From positions 34,301-98,300 of the forward strand of contig NZ_KB904580.1 of NCBI RefSeq assembly GCF_000380125.1: a DNA stretch of 64,000 nucleotides, in the 5' to 3' direction. Source of the stretch: Streptococcus ovis DSM 16829 (lineage in GTDB: Bacteria > Bacillota > Bacilli > Lactobacillales > Streptococcaceae). The notes under the pieces are model-generated. The model saw only the letters and a program-made list of their open reading frames with translations, had not been told where the DNA came from and made no database searches. A program made the position numbers and the translations under genes. The first letter of the stretch is position 1; the number at the start of each line of letters is the position of its first letter. Below are positions 26,815-39,152 of the stretch, piece by piece.

Positions 26815-27273
26815 ATGACAAATCCAATTTTCGGTACAAAAGAGGACGGCATTCAATATCAGTCCCGCTACGGGGTCTACGCTGTTATCCCAAATCATGA
26901 CCACACACACATCATCCTTGTTCAAGCACCAAATGGAGCCTGGTTTTTGCCCGGCGGGGAAATCGAAGCTGGTGAAAATCACTTATCTGCTTTAGAACGA
27001 GAATTGATTGAAGAATTAGGATTTACTGCTACTATCGGACAATATTACGGACAAGCCGATGAATATTTCTATTCTCGCCATAGAGATACCTATTACTATA
27101 ATCCTGCCTACCTCTACGAAGTAACAAGCTATACAGAAATTGGAAAACCACTTGAAGACTTTAATCATTTGGCTTGGTTCCCAATTGACGAAGCCATCGC
27201 CAATTTAAAACGTGGTAGTCACAAGTGGGGAATTGAACAGTGGAAAAATCAAGAAAATCTCTCCAAAAACTAG
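26815..27273 (+). CDS. Nudix hydrolase
   Basis: The 152-residue protein has a complete Nudix box at about residues 46-69: it opens PGGEIEAGENH and continues ALERELIEELGF, matching Gx5Ex7REUxEExGU with catalytic Glu residues in REL.EE. Preceding strands GVYAVIPNHDHTHIILVQAPNGAWFLP are typical. Members cleave nucleoside diphosphates linked to another moiety; the substrate here is not evident. A TATAAT -10 lies at 26780 and GAGGGG serves as ribosome site. The following DUF1827 gene has its own promoter. Confidence 0.92.
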   Translation: MTNPIFGTKEDGIQYQSRYGVYAVIPNHDHTHIILVQAPNGAWFLPGGEIEAGENHLSALERELIEELGFTATIGQYYGQADEYFYSRHRDTYYYNPAYLYEVTSYTEIGKPLEDFNHLAWFPIDEAIANLKRGSHKWGIEQWKNQENLSKN

Positions 27274-27293
27274 GAATTTTCAGATAATAGTGC

Positions 27294-27299
27294 TATAAT
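27294..27299 (+). promoter_or_regulatory. Extended -10 promoter of the DUF1827 gene
   Basis: TGCTATAAT (TG at 27291-27292) precedes the ATG by 25 nt; GAGGAGG is the ribosome site. Confidence 0.65.
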
Positions 27300-27324
27300 A
27301 AAGCGAAAGAGGAGGAGGTCAAGC

Positions 27325-27627
27325 ATGAAACTGATCAACACGACCAACAGCCACACACGACTCGTACAAAGCCAATTGGAAAATACGGATGCATTTCTAG
27401 TGGAAACCTATTCAGCTGGAAATACCGATGTGATTTTTACACAGGCACCACTACACTATGAATTGCTCATTTCCAACAAATACCGTGCTATTCTTCCAAC
27501 TGAAATTGATGGAATTCGTGAGTTTTTCTTGAGACGTAAAATCGATAAAAATACCATCAATCCTGCTGGGATTCGAACAATCCATACCGATCGCTTGATT
27601 GAAATGTCTATCCCAATTATCAAATAA
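27325..27627 (+). CDS. DUF1827-family streptococcal protein
   Basis: The 100-residue protein matches the DUF1827 family as I recall it: MKLINTTNSHTRLV at the start, VETYSAGNTDVIFTQAP and HYELLISNKYRAI in the middle, and REFFLRRKIDKN near the end. The family is limited to streptococci and near relatives, often next to Nudix or clpE genes. Function unknown. No membrane or signal segment is present. Confidence 0.88.
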   Translation: MKLINTTNSHTRLVQSQLENTDAFLVETYSAGNTDVIFTQAPLHYELLISNKYRAILPTEIDGIREFFLRRKIDKNTINPAGIRTIHTDRLIEMSIPIIK

Positions 27628-27636
27628 AACATGATT

Positions 27637-27667
27637 GCTACACAATGAGACTTTGTGTAGCTTTTTT
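27637..27667 (+). terminator. Terminator after DUF1827 gene
   Basis: GCTACACAA-TGAGAC-TTGTGTAGC is followed by TTTTTT. Confidence 0.92.
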
Positions 27668-27680
27668 CTTACTTACAGTC

Positions 27681-27712
27681 AAAAAAATTCCCAACAACTG
27701 TTAGGAATTTTT
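27681..27712 (-). terminator. Terminator after ileS
   Basis: On the minus strand AAATTCCTAACA-G-TTGTTGGGAATTT forms an A/T-rich stem followed by T-tract, 10-40 nt after the ileS stop. Confidence 0.8.
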
Positions 27713-27721
27713 GCATATATA

Positions 27722-30514
27722 CTATTTTTCTTCGAAACCTTCTGCTACTGCTTCAACAAATCTTGTTTCTACAATTCCAGCACAATGATTACAGATATGA
27801 GCATGATAACTGCGCTCTTTAACAGTTTCATCAATTCGACGGCAACGATCACAGACTTCACCATGAGCATGCTCCACTGTAAAGGCAACGTTCTCAAACT
27901 GCAGAGCATTTTCAGGCGCCGGTTCTTCCGTCACTGTCAATTGCGAAACAATGAGGAGTTGGGCTACATCACTATCCAATGCTGCCAATAACGTACGAAC
28001 TGTTTCACCCGCATAGACTGTCAAATGAGCTTCTAGTGACTTACCGATCACTTTGGCATTACGCGCTTCTTCCAAGGCCTTTTGAGCCTGTGTACGGAAG
28101 TTCATGAAAGCTTCCCACTCTTCAAGAATAACTTCTTGACCAGCAAAGATTTCTGCTTCTGGCAATTCAGTCAATTGAACAAATTCTTCTGCTTCATGTT
28201 CTAAGTATGACCAGATTTCTTCCGCTGTATGTGGCAAGATTGGCGTTAGTAGTTTGGTAATTTTCACCAAGATATCATAGAAGACTGTCTGCATTTGACG
28301 GCGAGCCATACTATCTGCTGCTTCAATATAGACTACATCTTTCGCAAAATCAAGGTAGAAGGCAGACAAGTCAACCGTCACAAAGTTCACAACCGCCTTA
28401 TAGATGTTCAAGAAATCATAGTTTTCATAAGCATCACGAATTGTTTGAACAAGTCCGTTAAACTTGATGGTCATGTATTTATCAACGGGACGGAGATTTT
28501 CATAAGAAACAACATCCGTATGTGGATTGAAATCAGATGTATTGGCAATCAAGAAACGAAGGGTATTCCGAATCTTACGGTAGGTCTCAGAAACTTGACC
28601 GAGAATTTCCATTGATACACGAACGTCATTATCTGTATCAACAGAAGCGACCCAAAGACGGAGAATTTCAGCTCCGTATTGCTTGGCTACATCGTTTGGC
28701 GAGATGATATTGCCCTTTGATTTGGACATCTTCTCACCCTTGCCATCCAAAACGAACCCTTGAGAGAGGACAGATTTGTACGGTGCATGACCATTAACCG
28801 CTACTGAAGTAATCAAAGAAGAGTTAAACCAACCACGGTACTGGTCAGAACCTTCCAAATACAAGTCAGCTGGGTATTCTAAGTCTTCACGAGAATTCAT
28901 CACACCGTTCCATGAAGAACCTGAGTCAAACCAAACGTCCATGATATCTGTTTCTTTGGTAAATTCACCATTTGGTGAACCTGGATGAGTGAAGCCTTCA
29001 GGTAAAAGGTCCTTGGCATCTCGTTCCCACCAGATGATAGAGCCTTCTTTTTCAAAGAGATCAGCTACATGGTCCGTTACTTCTTTTGTCATGATAGCTG
29101 TTCCATCTTCTGCATAAAAGATTGGAAGAGGCACACCCCAAGCACGTTGACGAGAAATCACCCAGTCACCACGATCACGAATCATGTTGAACAAACGGGT
29201 ATGCCCCCAAGCTGGATAGAAAGTCGTATTGTCAATTTCATCCAAAATCTCTTGACGGAATTTAGACACAGAAGCAAACCATTGAGGGACTGCACGCCAG
29301 ATGATTGGTTTCTTCGTCCGCCAGTCAAATGGGTAAGAGTGGTTAATAACTTCTTTAGCAAGAAGCAAATCGCCTAATTTTTCAGTAACAGTTGGGACAA
29401 CCTTATCATAGAATTGTCCTTCAAAGTCAGGACCAGCCAATTCATTCATCAAACCACGCTCATCAACTGTTACATAGACTTCCAAATCATACTTCATACC
29501 GACATTATAGTCATCCTCACCAAATGAAGGTGCGGTATGGACAACCCCAGTACCAGAGTCAGTCGTAACGTGATCCCCGAGAATTACCAATTCATCGACC
29601 GCTTCATCCCATGGGTGCTCGGTCACGATGTATTCAAGTTCTACCCCTTTGTGTTTTGATACAAGCTCAAAGGATTCCCAACCAAATTTCGCCGCTAAGC
29701 TATCTACAAGTGCTTCAGCCATCAAGTACTTACGATCAGAACCCGCTGGTTTAACAAGGACATAGTCCATATCTGGACCTACTGTCAAACCACGAGAAGC
29801 TGTGATGGTAAATGGTGTGGTAGTCCAAACAACGATGTAACTATCTGTGTCCAACACTCCCTTGCCATCTTTGACTTTATTGGCATAGTAGAGTGAGGTT
29901 GAGTCAATATCATGGTACTCAATTTCTGCTTCCGCAAGAGCTGATTCAGACGACCATGACCAATAAACCGGCTTCGCTCCACGATAGATATAGCCCTTAT
30001 CAGCCATCGCCCCAAAGACACGGATTTGAGCTGCTTCATAGGCAGGAAAGAGCGTCACATAAGGATTTTCCCAGTCTGCTGATACACCCAAACGTTTGAA
30101 ATCATCGCGTTGTTTGTCTACTTGAGAAAGGGCATAATCACGACACATTTTTAAATAAGTTGCACGGTCCAATTCTTTGCGCTTGACACCTTGTTTTGAT
30201 AAAACTTGCTCAATTGGAAGACCGTGGGTATCCCATCCAGGAACATACGGTGCACGAAAACCAGACATTGATTTGCTCCGTACGATGATGTCTTTGGAAA
30301 TTTTATTCAAGGCATGACCTACATGGATATTCCCATTAGCATAGGGAGGACCATCATGCAAATGGAAAGAAGGTTTCCCTTCATTCAATTGCTGACGTTT
30401 CGCATACAAGTCTGCTTCTTCCCAAGCTTTTTGCCATTCGGGTTCTTTATTTGGAAGACCTGCACGCATTGGAAAGGCTGTTTTACCTAAGTTTAATGTT
30501 TCTTTTAATTTCAT
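27722..30514 (-). CDS. ileS: Isoleucyl-tRNA synthetase
   Basis: The 930-residue class I synthetase has the HIGH motif as HVGH ([11 protein letters not shown], about residue 64-67) and KMSKS ([10 protein letters not shown], about 590-600). It has a CP1 editing domain in between, and the C-terminal zinc-finger with four Cys (CDRCRR...CNHC). It charges tRNA-Ile and edits Val. A GNAT gene stands between it and its T-box leader, so both genes should be controlled by uncharged tRNA-Ile. A strong AAGGAG ribosome site precedes the ATG. Confidence 0.98.
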   Translation of the reverse strand: MKLKETLNLGKTAFPMRAGLPNKEPEWQKAWEEADLYAKRQQLNEGKPSFHLHDGPPYANGNIHVGHALNKISKDIIVRSKSMSGFRAPYVPGWDTHGLPIEQVLSKQGVKRKELDRATYLKMCRDYALSQVDKQRDDFKRLGVSADWENPYVTLFPAYEAAQIRVFGAMADKGYIYRGAKPVYWSWSSESALAEAEIEYHDIDSTSLYYANKVKDGKGVLDTDSYIVVWTTTPFTITASRGLTVGPDMDYVLVKPAGSDRKYLMAEALVDSLAAKFGWESFELVSKHKGVELEYIVTEHPWDEAVDELVILGDHVTTDSGTGVVHTAPSFGEDDYNVGMKYDLEVYVTVDERGLMNELAGPDFEGQFYDKVVPTVTEKLGDLLLAKEVINHSYPFDWRTKKPIIWRAVPQWFASVSKFRQEILDEIDNTTFYPAWGHTRLFNMIRDRGDWVISRQRAWGVPLPIFYAEDGTAIMTKEVTDHVADLFEKEGSIIWWERDAKDLLPEGFTHPGSPNGEFTKETDIMDVWFDSGSSWNGVMNSREDLEYPADLYLEGSDQYRGWFNSSLITSVAVNGHAPYKSVLSQGFVLDGKGEKMSKSKGNIISPNDVAKQYGAEILRLWVASVDTDNDVRVSMEILGQVSETYRKIRNTLRFLIANTSDFNPHTDVVSYENLRPVDKYMTIKFNGLVQTIRDAYENYDFLNIYKAVVNFVTVDLSAFYLDFAKDVVYIEAADSMARRQMQTVFYDILVKITKLLTPILPHTAEEIWSYLEHEAEEFVQLTELPEAEIFAGQEVILEEWEAFMNFRTQAQKALEEARNAKVIGKSLEAHLTVYAGETVRTLLAALDSDVAQLLIVSQLTVTEEPAPENALQFENVAFTVEHAHGEVCDRCRRIDETVKERSYHAHICNHCAGIVETRFVEAVAEGFEEK

Positions 30515-30523
30515 GTGTTCTCC

Positions 30524-30970
30524 TTATTTTATAACATTTAATGTCATTACAACTTCATTGCCCGAAATACCATCTGTCTCAAAACCAAGACTTTCTAATA
30601 TTCCACGCATTCGATGGTTCCCCATCACATAATCAACCACTACAGTCTCACACTTTTCATCTGCTTGAGCCATTCGAATAACAAGACGAATCGCTTCCTT
30701 CCCATAACCTCTGTCTTGATGGGATTGATCAATCATCAAGCGCCAAATCAAATATTCTTTTTTCTTAGGATCTTTATTCAAAAGAAGAAATCCAACAACC
30801 TTTCCCGAACTCAATATCGCATACGGAAACACCTGACGGGTATCTCTAAGCAACCAAGCTTGAGCCAAAGAATAGACATTAGGAGCCAAACGACGTTCAT
30901 CTTGGCTAGCTACCGAAAGGTCAATGACAGCATCAAACGTTGTTTCATCTACAAGTTTTAATCGTAACAT
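30524..30970 (-). CDS. GNAT-family acetyltransferase between T-box and ileS
   Basis: From the ATG at 30970 the product has 148 residues. The acetyl-CoA binding motif is QDRGYGKEAIRLVI (Q/RxxGxG/A type), preceded by the KKEYLIWRLMIDQSHQ strand and followed by VVDYVMGNHRMRGILESLGF. The substrate is not evident. The ATG lies just after the T-run of the T-box terminator with no good ribosome site, so translation may be weak. It ends 9 nt before ileS. Confidence 0.8.
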   Translation of the reverse strand: MLRLKLVDETTFDAVIDLSVASQDERRLAPNVYSLAQAWLLRDTRQVFPYAILSSGKVVGFLLLNKDPKKKEYLIWRLMIDQSHQDRGYGKEAIRLVIRMAQADEKCETVVVDYVMGNHRMRGILESLGFETDGISGNEVVMTLNVIK

Positions 30971-30975
30971 AATCA

Positions 30976-31190
30976 ATAAAAAAACTCTCGCCAAAAAGGA
31001 CGAAAGTTCGTGGTACCACCTTAGTTTAGACAGAGTTCCCCCTGTCCCTCAGTTGATTCGTAACGAGAATCATTCGTCTTTCCTTACTACAATTTTCAGG
31101 AAAAATTGAACAAAATGATGATGTCTTACTGAGTGATTACAGGTCTCCCACCATCACCTGCTCGCTAAAAATATCATGTAAGAATCGTAT
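30976..31190 (-). ncRNA. T-box riboswitch (isoleucine)
   Basis: The minus strand carries a T-box leader: a Stem I region around 31185-31120 with an AGGTGATGG...GGAGACCT element, an ATC triplet in GTAATCACTC that fits an Ile specifier, the T-box sequence GGTGGTACCACG (31021-31010) that pairs with the tRNA acceptor end, and a terminator (AACTTTCGTCC with GGCGAGAGTT, T-run at 30984-30978). Uncharged tRNA-Ile would favour read-through into the GNAT gene and ileS. A TTGATA/CATGAT-like promoter lies near 31200-31175. Confidence 0.9.
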
Positions 31191-31210
31191 TTTTGTTATC
31201 AATCTTATCT

Positions 31211-31939
31211 TTATTCTTCAGAGAATGGTAAATCTTCTTCTGAAATCTCACTTGTTTCTGCCTCAGTAGCATTGTCTAGTGCTTCTGCTTGACGCTTTAG
31301 CTCTTCTAACTCTTCTACTGACAATTGGCGTGTCATTTCCAAATCATCCTCATTTGGTAGACTAGCTACTTCTGTACCACCATCCAAGGCTTTTTCAAGC
31401 ACTTCACGGAAGGCTTCATCAGAGGTCTGTAAATAAGTTGCCGTCGGACGAAGAATATCTTCCCACTCATTTGAATTAACGAGTGATAGTTGACTTTCAA
31501 CCGATGACTTCAAGCGTTGATGGAAAATCCGCGTTTTATTCTTTAACTCTTCTGTTTCTACAACCAATCGTTTCGCATTATCAGTTGCAGAACGTAGAAT
31601 CGCATTAGCTTTCTCTTTCGCTTCATTCAAAAGAGTTTGTGCATCATAATCTGCCTGTTTTACAATGTTGGTTGCTTGATCTTCAGCAGCATGTTTCACC
31701 TTATCTGCTGTATCCTGCGCTAAGATAACAGATTGGCTTAGGGATTCCTTCATTTCATCAAAATAGGCCAAACGGTCTTTTAATGACTTGATTTCAGATT
31801 CCAAAGCGTGATTTTTCCGAACTAAATCCTCGTAATCACGGGTTACAATATCTAGAAAATCATCGACTTCCTCTACATCGTACCCTCTAAATTTTGTACC
31901 AAATGTCTTATCTTTTAATTCTAATGATGTAAGTGCCAT
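31211..31939 (-). CDS. divIVA: Cell division protein DivIVA
   Basis: The 242-residue protein has the N-terminal membrane-binding motif (MALTSLELKDKTFGTKFRGY, with FGTKFRGYDVEEVDDFLD) and long coiled coils at about 30-65 and 75-160. An acidic C-terminal tail is rich in Glu. DivIVA binds negatively curved membrane and organises septal and polar growth in streptococci. It closes the ftsA-ftsZ-yggS-sepF-yggT-ylmH-divIVA cluster. No terminator is visible between it and the ileS leader promoter. Confidence 0.95.
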   Translation of the reverse strand: MALTSLELKDKTFGTKFRGYDVEEVDDFLDIVTRDYEDLVRKNHALESEIKSLKDRLAYFDEMKESLSQSVILAQDTADKVKHAAEDQATNIVKQADYDAQTLLNEAKEKANAILRSATDNAKRLVVETEELKNKTRIFHQRLKSSVESQLSLVNSNEWEDILRPTATYLQTSDEAFREVLEKALDGGTEVASLPNEDDLEMTRQLSVEELEELKRQAEALDNATEAETSEISEEDLPFSEE

Positions 31940-31947
31940 AGTTTCTC

Positions 31948-32739
31948 CTATTTCTTTATAATGTCCAATTCTACCTTGAACTTTCCTTGTTTAGAAATTC
32001 CTAAAAGCTCTTTCAAACGAACCCTTCCAAAACCTCTAACGCTTACCAATTGACCCATCTCAACTGTTTTTCCAGTCTGCGTTACTTCTCTGTAATCCAA
32101 TTTTACGTGACCAGATTCAACTAGCCTTCCAGCATTTGCTCGAGACAACTTAAAAGCAACTGCTACAATCTTGTCTAACCGTAAGCTAGACAACAATACT
32201 TGTATTGTTTTGCCTTCTGCCTCTTCTACAAGCGGAACAGCAGCCAATGGACATTCCTTCCACTGAACTGGTACACGCGAAATTTTTGTAATGGTTCCCT
32301 GAGACAAGTCCGCAAATTTTTGATCTAAGATCACAAACCAACGTGTATCTACAAGAAAGATGTCACCTATCCACTCCCTCTTAATTCCCAATTGATGAAT
32401 CAAAGTCCCCAAAATTTGTGAATGGGAGAGCGTATGAAATTTTACTGGATAGGAAATCTCAAGTACCACTATTTCAAAATCTGCTTGTTGTAAAATGTAG
32501 TAGTCAGGAGCAATAATCATACGAACAAATTCACTTGCGAAAACTGTTCGGCTGGAAAATGCATTTAGCTGGTAAAAAGAGGCAATAGAGTGTAGAATTT
32601 CCTCTTCACGCGGATTCAAAAAAGCTGTTAAATGGTAAGAATAGCTTTCTTCAACCCGCTGACAAAGGTCAACCATTTTTTCAACAAACGCTCTCTCTTC
32701 TGGAGCAAAGTGTTGATATATTCCTGCTTCTTTTCTCAT
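31948..32739 (-). CDS. ylmH: YlmH-like S4-domain RNA-binding protein
   Basis: The 263-residue product has an N-terminal part of the YlmH type (YQHFAPEERAFVEKMVDL, then TAFLNPREEEIL) and a C-terminal S4 domain (SSLRLDKIVAVAFKLSRANAGRLVESGHVKLDY, here cited in part). S4 domains bind structured RNA. YlmH is conserved between yggT and divIVA in Gram-positive division clusters; recent work links it to rescue of stalled 50S ribosomes, as I recall. It begins 3 nt after yggT. Confidence 0.9.
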   Translation of the reverse strand: MRKEAGIYQHFAPEERAFVEKMVDLCQRVEESYSYHLTAFLNPREEEILHSIASFYQLNAFSSRTVFASEFVRMIIAPDYYILQQADFEIVVLEISYPVKFHTLSHSQILGTLIHQLGIKREWIGDIFLVDTRWFVILDQKFADLSQGTITKISRVPVQWKECPLAAVPLVEEAEGKTIQVLLSSLRLDKIVAVAFKLSRANAGRLVESGHVKLDYREVTQTGKTVEMGQLVSVRGFGRVRLKELLGISKQGKFKVELDIIKK

Positions 32740-32742
32740 TTT

Positions 32743-33003
32743 TTACAAAATAGCCAACAATTGCCATAAGAATTGACTCAGAATATTAAGGATAAACCAA
32801 ATGAGGACGATTGTCCAGTCCAAGCCAAAGAATTGCAAGTTCAACTTCCTAAATGGAGTTAACACCGGACGAACTAATTTAATAATCAATTTACCAAGAA
32901 ACGTATCGTATAGGCTAGGAATCCATGATAAAAGGACATAGGCTAATAGAACATAAGAATAAATCTCAATAGCTTGTAACAAAGTTAAAATAATAAACTT
33001 CAT
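32743..33003 (-). CDS. yggT: YggT-family membrane protein
   Basis: The 86-residue protein has two hydrophobic segments: FIILTLLQAIEIYSYVLLAYVLLSW (about 3-27) and WTIVLIWFILNILSQFLWQLLAIL (about 63-86), with the conserved ...LVRPVLTPFRK linker. This is the YggT/YlmG family, found next to sepF in Gram-positives; a role in division or envelope biology is suggested. Spacing to neighbours is 3-6 nt. Confidence 0.92.
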   Translation of the reverse strand: MKFIILTLLQAIEIYSYVLLAYVLLSWIPSLYDTFLGKLIIKLVRPVLTPFRKLNLQFFGLDWTIVLIWFILNILSQFLWQLLAIL

Positions 33004-33008
33004 ACGAT

Positions 33009-33560
33009 CTACCGTTTCATGTCAAAATCAAATTGAGTCTCTGAACTTGAAGCAGATGAACGCAATTCTTCAATATTCACTGTCACATTCACTGGTGTGA
33101 GCAACCACATGGTGCTTGAAATCTTTTTCAGATTACCTGAAAGAACGGAACGCGCTCCATCTAGATAGTCTAAACAGCGACGTGCCTGTGTTTCAGACAT
33201 AAATTGAAAATCGATCAAGACACTTGCATTCTCCAACAACAAATTAACAATTTCCGGAGCCTCTTCGTATTTCTTCGGAAATTTAATATCAATCGTTGTT
33301 TTGATGGTTTCTGATGCCTCTAACAACTCTTGTTGTTTGTCATGTAAACGTTGAAGATTCGTCGTTTTATGTGAGTGACTTGTACTACGACGCAATTCCT
33401 TAGTCGCATGATTATCTGGTAAGATAGGAGCAGGCGCCACTTTCATTTTTGGTGTATCATTCGCCATCTGATATGACTCCTCCTCCTGGTCCTCATAGTC
33501 CGTTGAGCCATCTATTTCAAAATAATTGAATAGGCCCCGAAATGTATCTTTAAATGCCAC
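33009..33560 (-). CDS. sepF: Cell division protein SepF
   Basis: The 183-residue protein has an N-terminal amphipathic membrane helix (MAFKDTFRGLFNYF), an acidic and Ser/Thr-rich linker, and the C-terminal SepF domain (LLENASVLIDFQFMSETQARRCLDYLDGARSVLSGNLKKIS, cited in part: VLIDFQFMSETQARRCLDYL). SepF polymerises and ties FtsZ filaments to the membrane. It lies 9 nt after yggS. Confidence 0.95.
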   Translation of the reverse strand: MAFKDTFRGLFNYFEIDGSTDYEDQEEESYQMANDTPKMKVAPAPILPDNHATKELRRSTSHSHKTTNLQRLHDKQQELLEASETIKTTIDIKFPKKYEEAPEIVNLLLENASVLIDFQFMSETQARRCLDYLDGARSVLSGNLKKISSTMWLLTPVNVTVNIEELRSSASSSETQFDFDMKR

Positions 33561-33569
33561 TTATTTCCC

Positions 33570-34243
33570 TCACTTAAAAAATGCTGTTCCGATTCGGACA
33601 AATGTCGAACCATGTGCAATAGCTTCCTTAAAATCTCCACTCATCCCCATACTCAACTCAGTAAAAGGCATTCTTGGTAATTGTAAGGCGGCTAACCTTT
33701 GTCGTAACTGTTCTGTCTTTGAAAAAATATCTTGCAGCTCTGATTCACTGGCTCCTAAAGGTGCCATCGTCATTAAACCAACCAACTCGATACTTTCATA
33801 TGCTTTCATCGCATCAATAGCCTCATCAATCTCTTCGATGCTAAAACCATGTTTGCTTTCTTCTTTAGAAATATTCACTTGCAGAAAACACTTGATGGGA
33901 TGCTCCGCTCGTTTCTGAATTTCAGCAGCTAACTTGACAGAATCCAAAGCATGAAAATAATCCACAAGGTTAATCACGTCCTTTACCTTTCGTCTCTGGA
34001 GACTACCAATTAGATGCCAAACAAGTGATTGACCTTCAAATGCATGGTATTTTTCTAAAAACTGGTCTACCCTATTTTCACCAATATGAGTCACACCGGT
34101 TTTTATCAGGTCTTTAGCAATAGAGCTGTCAACATATTTGGTGACAGCTATAACAGTTACTGAATCTGATGGACGATGTGCATCTGTCGCTGCTTTTGCA
34201 ACAGCTTCAAAAACCTCATCCTTATTTTTTTGAAAATGAATCA

Positions 34244-34244
<1 letters not shown>
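33570..34244 (-). CDS. yggS: YggS/YlmE-family PLP homeostasis protein
   Basis: The 224-residue protein has the PLP-binding Lys in VTVIAVTKYVD (about residue 36), the ENRVDQFLEKYH and WHLIGSLQRRKVKDV motifs, QVNISKEESKHGF, and LSMGMSGDFKEAI...RIGTAFF at the end. Members bind PLP without catalysing a known reaction and keep PLP and amino-acid levels in balance. Its ATG overlaps the ftsZ stop (TAATG). Confidence 0.95.
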
Positions 34245-36867
<2,623 letters not shown>

Positions 36868-36941
36868 TCTATCAGTCCTCTCTTACTTCCGACTTAAACA
36901 TTTTTCCTCATTCTAGAAGAAAATAGAATTATTCATCGTTC

Positions 36942-36950
36942 ATTATACCA
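36942..36950 (-). promoter_or_regulatory. Extended -10 promoter of ftsA
   Basis: On the minus strand TGGTATAAT (TATAAT at 36947-36942) stands about 75 nt before the ftsA ATG, in the 148-nt gap after divIB. This gap shows no terminator for divIB, whose transcript may read into ftsA. Confidence 0.6.
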
Positions 36951-37015
36951 TATAATCTTTTAAAATGGGGGGAAAATAAGTCATTTTCTATAAATATTTA
37001 GCCCAATTGTGCGTT

Positions 37016-38083
37016 TTATTGTTTTGCGTAGCTAAAAATTCCCACTTCCATATCAATAATACTGGCTACTTGCAACTGTTGAGCTATTTTTGTATAGTAT
37101 GGCAGTTTTATATCAATTTCTGATAGGGGGACTAAAATGATATTGCCTCCCCTCATGGTCAAGGTCAGCAAATCGTTTGTCACCTTATTAGGAGTCAAAC
37201 GAATTTCTTCTATCACTTCTAAAATACCAGTATCAATGGTATTCAATTGGTGTACCAACTGTTTGATTAACGTTTCATCTGACAAATAGATAGTGGTATA
37301 GGTGGCTGGCAGCTTCTCAGCTGACGTAGCAGTTTCCGCCACCTTTCCACTAGACAAGACAGAGTAGTACTCCTCTCCTTGTTTTATAAATCCAATTTGA
37401 CTGAATTCTTCTACCACAATGGCAAAACGATTTGGAAATTGAAAATCAATCTTTGCATTTTTAATCCAGGCACTACTGTGTTCAATGTTTTGGGCGTGCC
37501 CAGACCGATTCAAATAGGTCGTAAGAACGTAATCCTCATCAGAAATCAAACTATTTTTTATGATTGTTTTTCCATCTATGTTTTGATTTCCTTTCACTTG
37601 AATCATTTTTTCTTTTCCTAAGGGACTAATAAAATAAATCGAAAGGAGAACAAGAAGCATTGCAATGAGAAAGACTGGGACTGTTTTCCAAATGGCTTTA
37701 GTTGGAATAGCTTTCGTACGATTTATTTTTTCAATAGTCGCTATATCTTCAGTTGGATTGACAAGTGTTTTGTCAATCTCAGGCTGCTTTTTGGACTTCT
37801 GAGGTTTTGAAGTGGTTTTTGAAGCAACTGGTTTTTCAGAGACTGTGTCTGTTTTAGATTGAGTTGCAGCAAGATAAGCTTGATGCCGTTCTTCCCAATG
37901 CTTTAAAAAATCACTTTTCTCTTCCTCAGCAGGTGACGCATTTCCCTCAGTTTCATCTGCCAAATCTACTGTCTCATCCGCTTCAATATCCGTTACTTGT
38001 TCCACCTTTTCTGACTGTTCCAATTGTTCTAGATGTTCAGCTGCCTCCTCAACGGTTTCCTTCTGCATATCTTTGTCAGTCAT
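37016..38083 (-). CDS. divIB: Cell division protein DivIB/FtsQ
   Basis: The 355-residue bitopic protein has an acidic cytoplasmic part with Glu-rich stretches (about 1-130) and one membrane helix ([19 protein letters not shown], about 139-157). The extracellular POTRA domain begins [15 protein letters not shown], followed by the beta domain with [15 protein letters not shown]. It works with DivIC and FtsL in the divisome. It overlaps murG by 8 nt in the murD-murG-divIB operon. Confidence 0.95.
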   Translation of the reverse strand: MTDKDMQKETVEEAAEHLEQLEQSEKVEQVTDIEADETVDLADETEGNASPAEEEKSDFLKHWEERHQAYLAATQSKTDTVSEKPVASKTTSKPQKSKKQPEIDKTLVNPTEDIATIEKINRTKAIPTKAIWKTVPVFLIAMLLVLLSIYFISPLGKEKMIQVKGNQNIDGKTIIKNSLISDEDYVLTTYLNRSGHAQNIEHSSAWIKNAKIDFQFPNRFAIVVEEFSQIGFIKQGEEYYSVLSSGKVAETATSAEKLPATYTTIYLSDETLIKQLVHQLNTIDTGILEVIEEIRLTPNKVTNDLLTLTMRGGNIILVPLSEIDIKLPYYTKIAQQLQVASIIDMEVGIFSYAKQ

Positions 38084-39152
38084 GGCGCCCCTTTCTGTCC
38101 ATATCTGATTTCAGAATTTCATAGAAACTGTCAACAGACTGGATTTCATTGGAGTGAGCCATAGCAGTTTGATAGATTTCTTCCTGTGCAAACAGATCTT
38201 GGCTGGCCTTAAGTAAATTGTCAAAAGTCAATGCTTCTTCATCTAGTTTTAGAGCATAGCCTTTTTCTTCAAAATAACGCGCATTTTCTAACTGATCCCC
38301 CCGACTGGCTTGTTTCCCCAAAGGTACAATCAAATGTAATTTTTGCATAGCAACCAATTCAAAGATTGTGTTGGAGCCACCACGGGTGATAACTAAATCG
38401 GCTAAATCCATCAAAGGTTGATAAAGGTCTGTTACATACTCTACACGGTAGAGATTTTTAGATAGCTCTTGAAGTGATGCATCCCCTGTCAAATTGATAA
38501 TATTGAAACGTTTCGTTAATTCATCTCGATGTTGTGTGATAAATTCATTAAAAACTTTGGCCCCACCTGAGCCACCGACAAAGAGCAATGTTTTGAGTTT
38601 CTCATCAAAATGCGATACAATTTCTGGCAACTGAATTGGAATGACTTTACTAGATTGTCCCACCTTGGTCACTGCTCCAACATGCTTTACCTTATCCAGG
38701 CCTTTGGCTTGTTCAAATGTAGAATACATGGTGGTGGCAAATTTGTAAGCAATCTTATTGGCTAAGCCCATCGATAAATCTGATTCGTGAACGAAAACAG
38801 GGACTCCCAATACTTTTGCAGCAATAACAGGCGGTACAGAAACAAAGCCCCCTTTTGAAAAAAGCGCCTGTGGACGAATTTTGGCTACAATAACCAGTGA
38901 CTGCAAAATTCCAAAACCAACCTTAAAAACATCTAGCATATTCTGCCAGGAGAAATACCGACGCAACTTCCCAGTAGCAATCGAGTGAAAGGTCACATCC
39001 AAACCCGACTTAATGATTTGCTCGTGCTCAATTCCATGTGCATCTCCAATATAATGGACTTCCCAGCCATCCTTGATGAAACGAGGAATGAGGAGGAGGT
39101 TGAGTGTCACATGCCCGACTGTTCCACCACCTGTAAAGACTATTTTTTTCAT
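38076..39152 (-). CDS. murG: UDP-GlcNAc--lipid I transferase MurG
   Basis: The 358-residue GT28 enzyme starts [20 protein letters not shown]. The usual Gly-rich GGTxGH nucleotide loop is near residue 8. [27 protein letters not shown] and a C-terminal UDP-GlcNAc site ([30 protein letters not shown]) follow. It makes lipid II. It overlaps murD by 4 nt and divIB by 8 nt. Confidence 0.97.
   Translation of the reverse strand: MKKIVFTGGGTVGHVTLNLLLIPRFIKDGWEVHYIGDAHGIEHEQIIKSGLDVTFHSIATGKLRRYFSWQNMLDVFKVGFGILQSLVIVAKIRPQALFSKGGFVSVPPVIAAKVLGVPVFVHESDLSMGLANKIAYKFATTMYSTFEQAKGLDKVKHVGAVTKVGQSSKVIPIQLPEIVSHFDEKLKTLLFVGGSGGAKVFNEFITQHRDELTKRFNIINLTGDASLQELSKNLYRVEYVTDLYQPLMDLADLVITRGGSNTIFELVAMQKLHLIVPLGKQASRGDQLENARYFEEKGYALKLDEEALTFDNLLKASQDLFAQEEIYQTAMAHSNEIQSVDSFYEILKSDMDRKGRHD

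Noticed and set aside
30971-30994. TTG start for the GNAT gene at 30994
   Set aside because: It lies inside the T-box terminator hairpin, so the ATG at 30970 is preferred.
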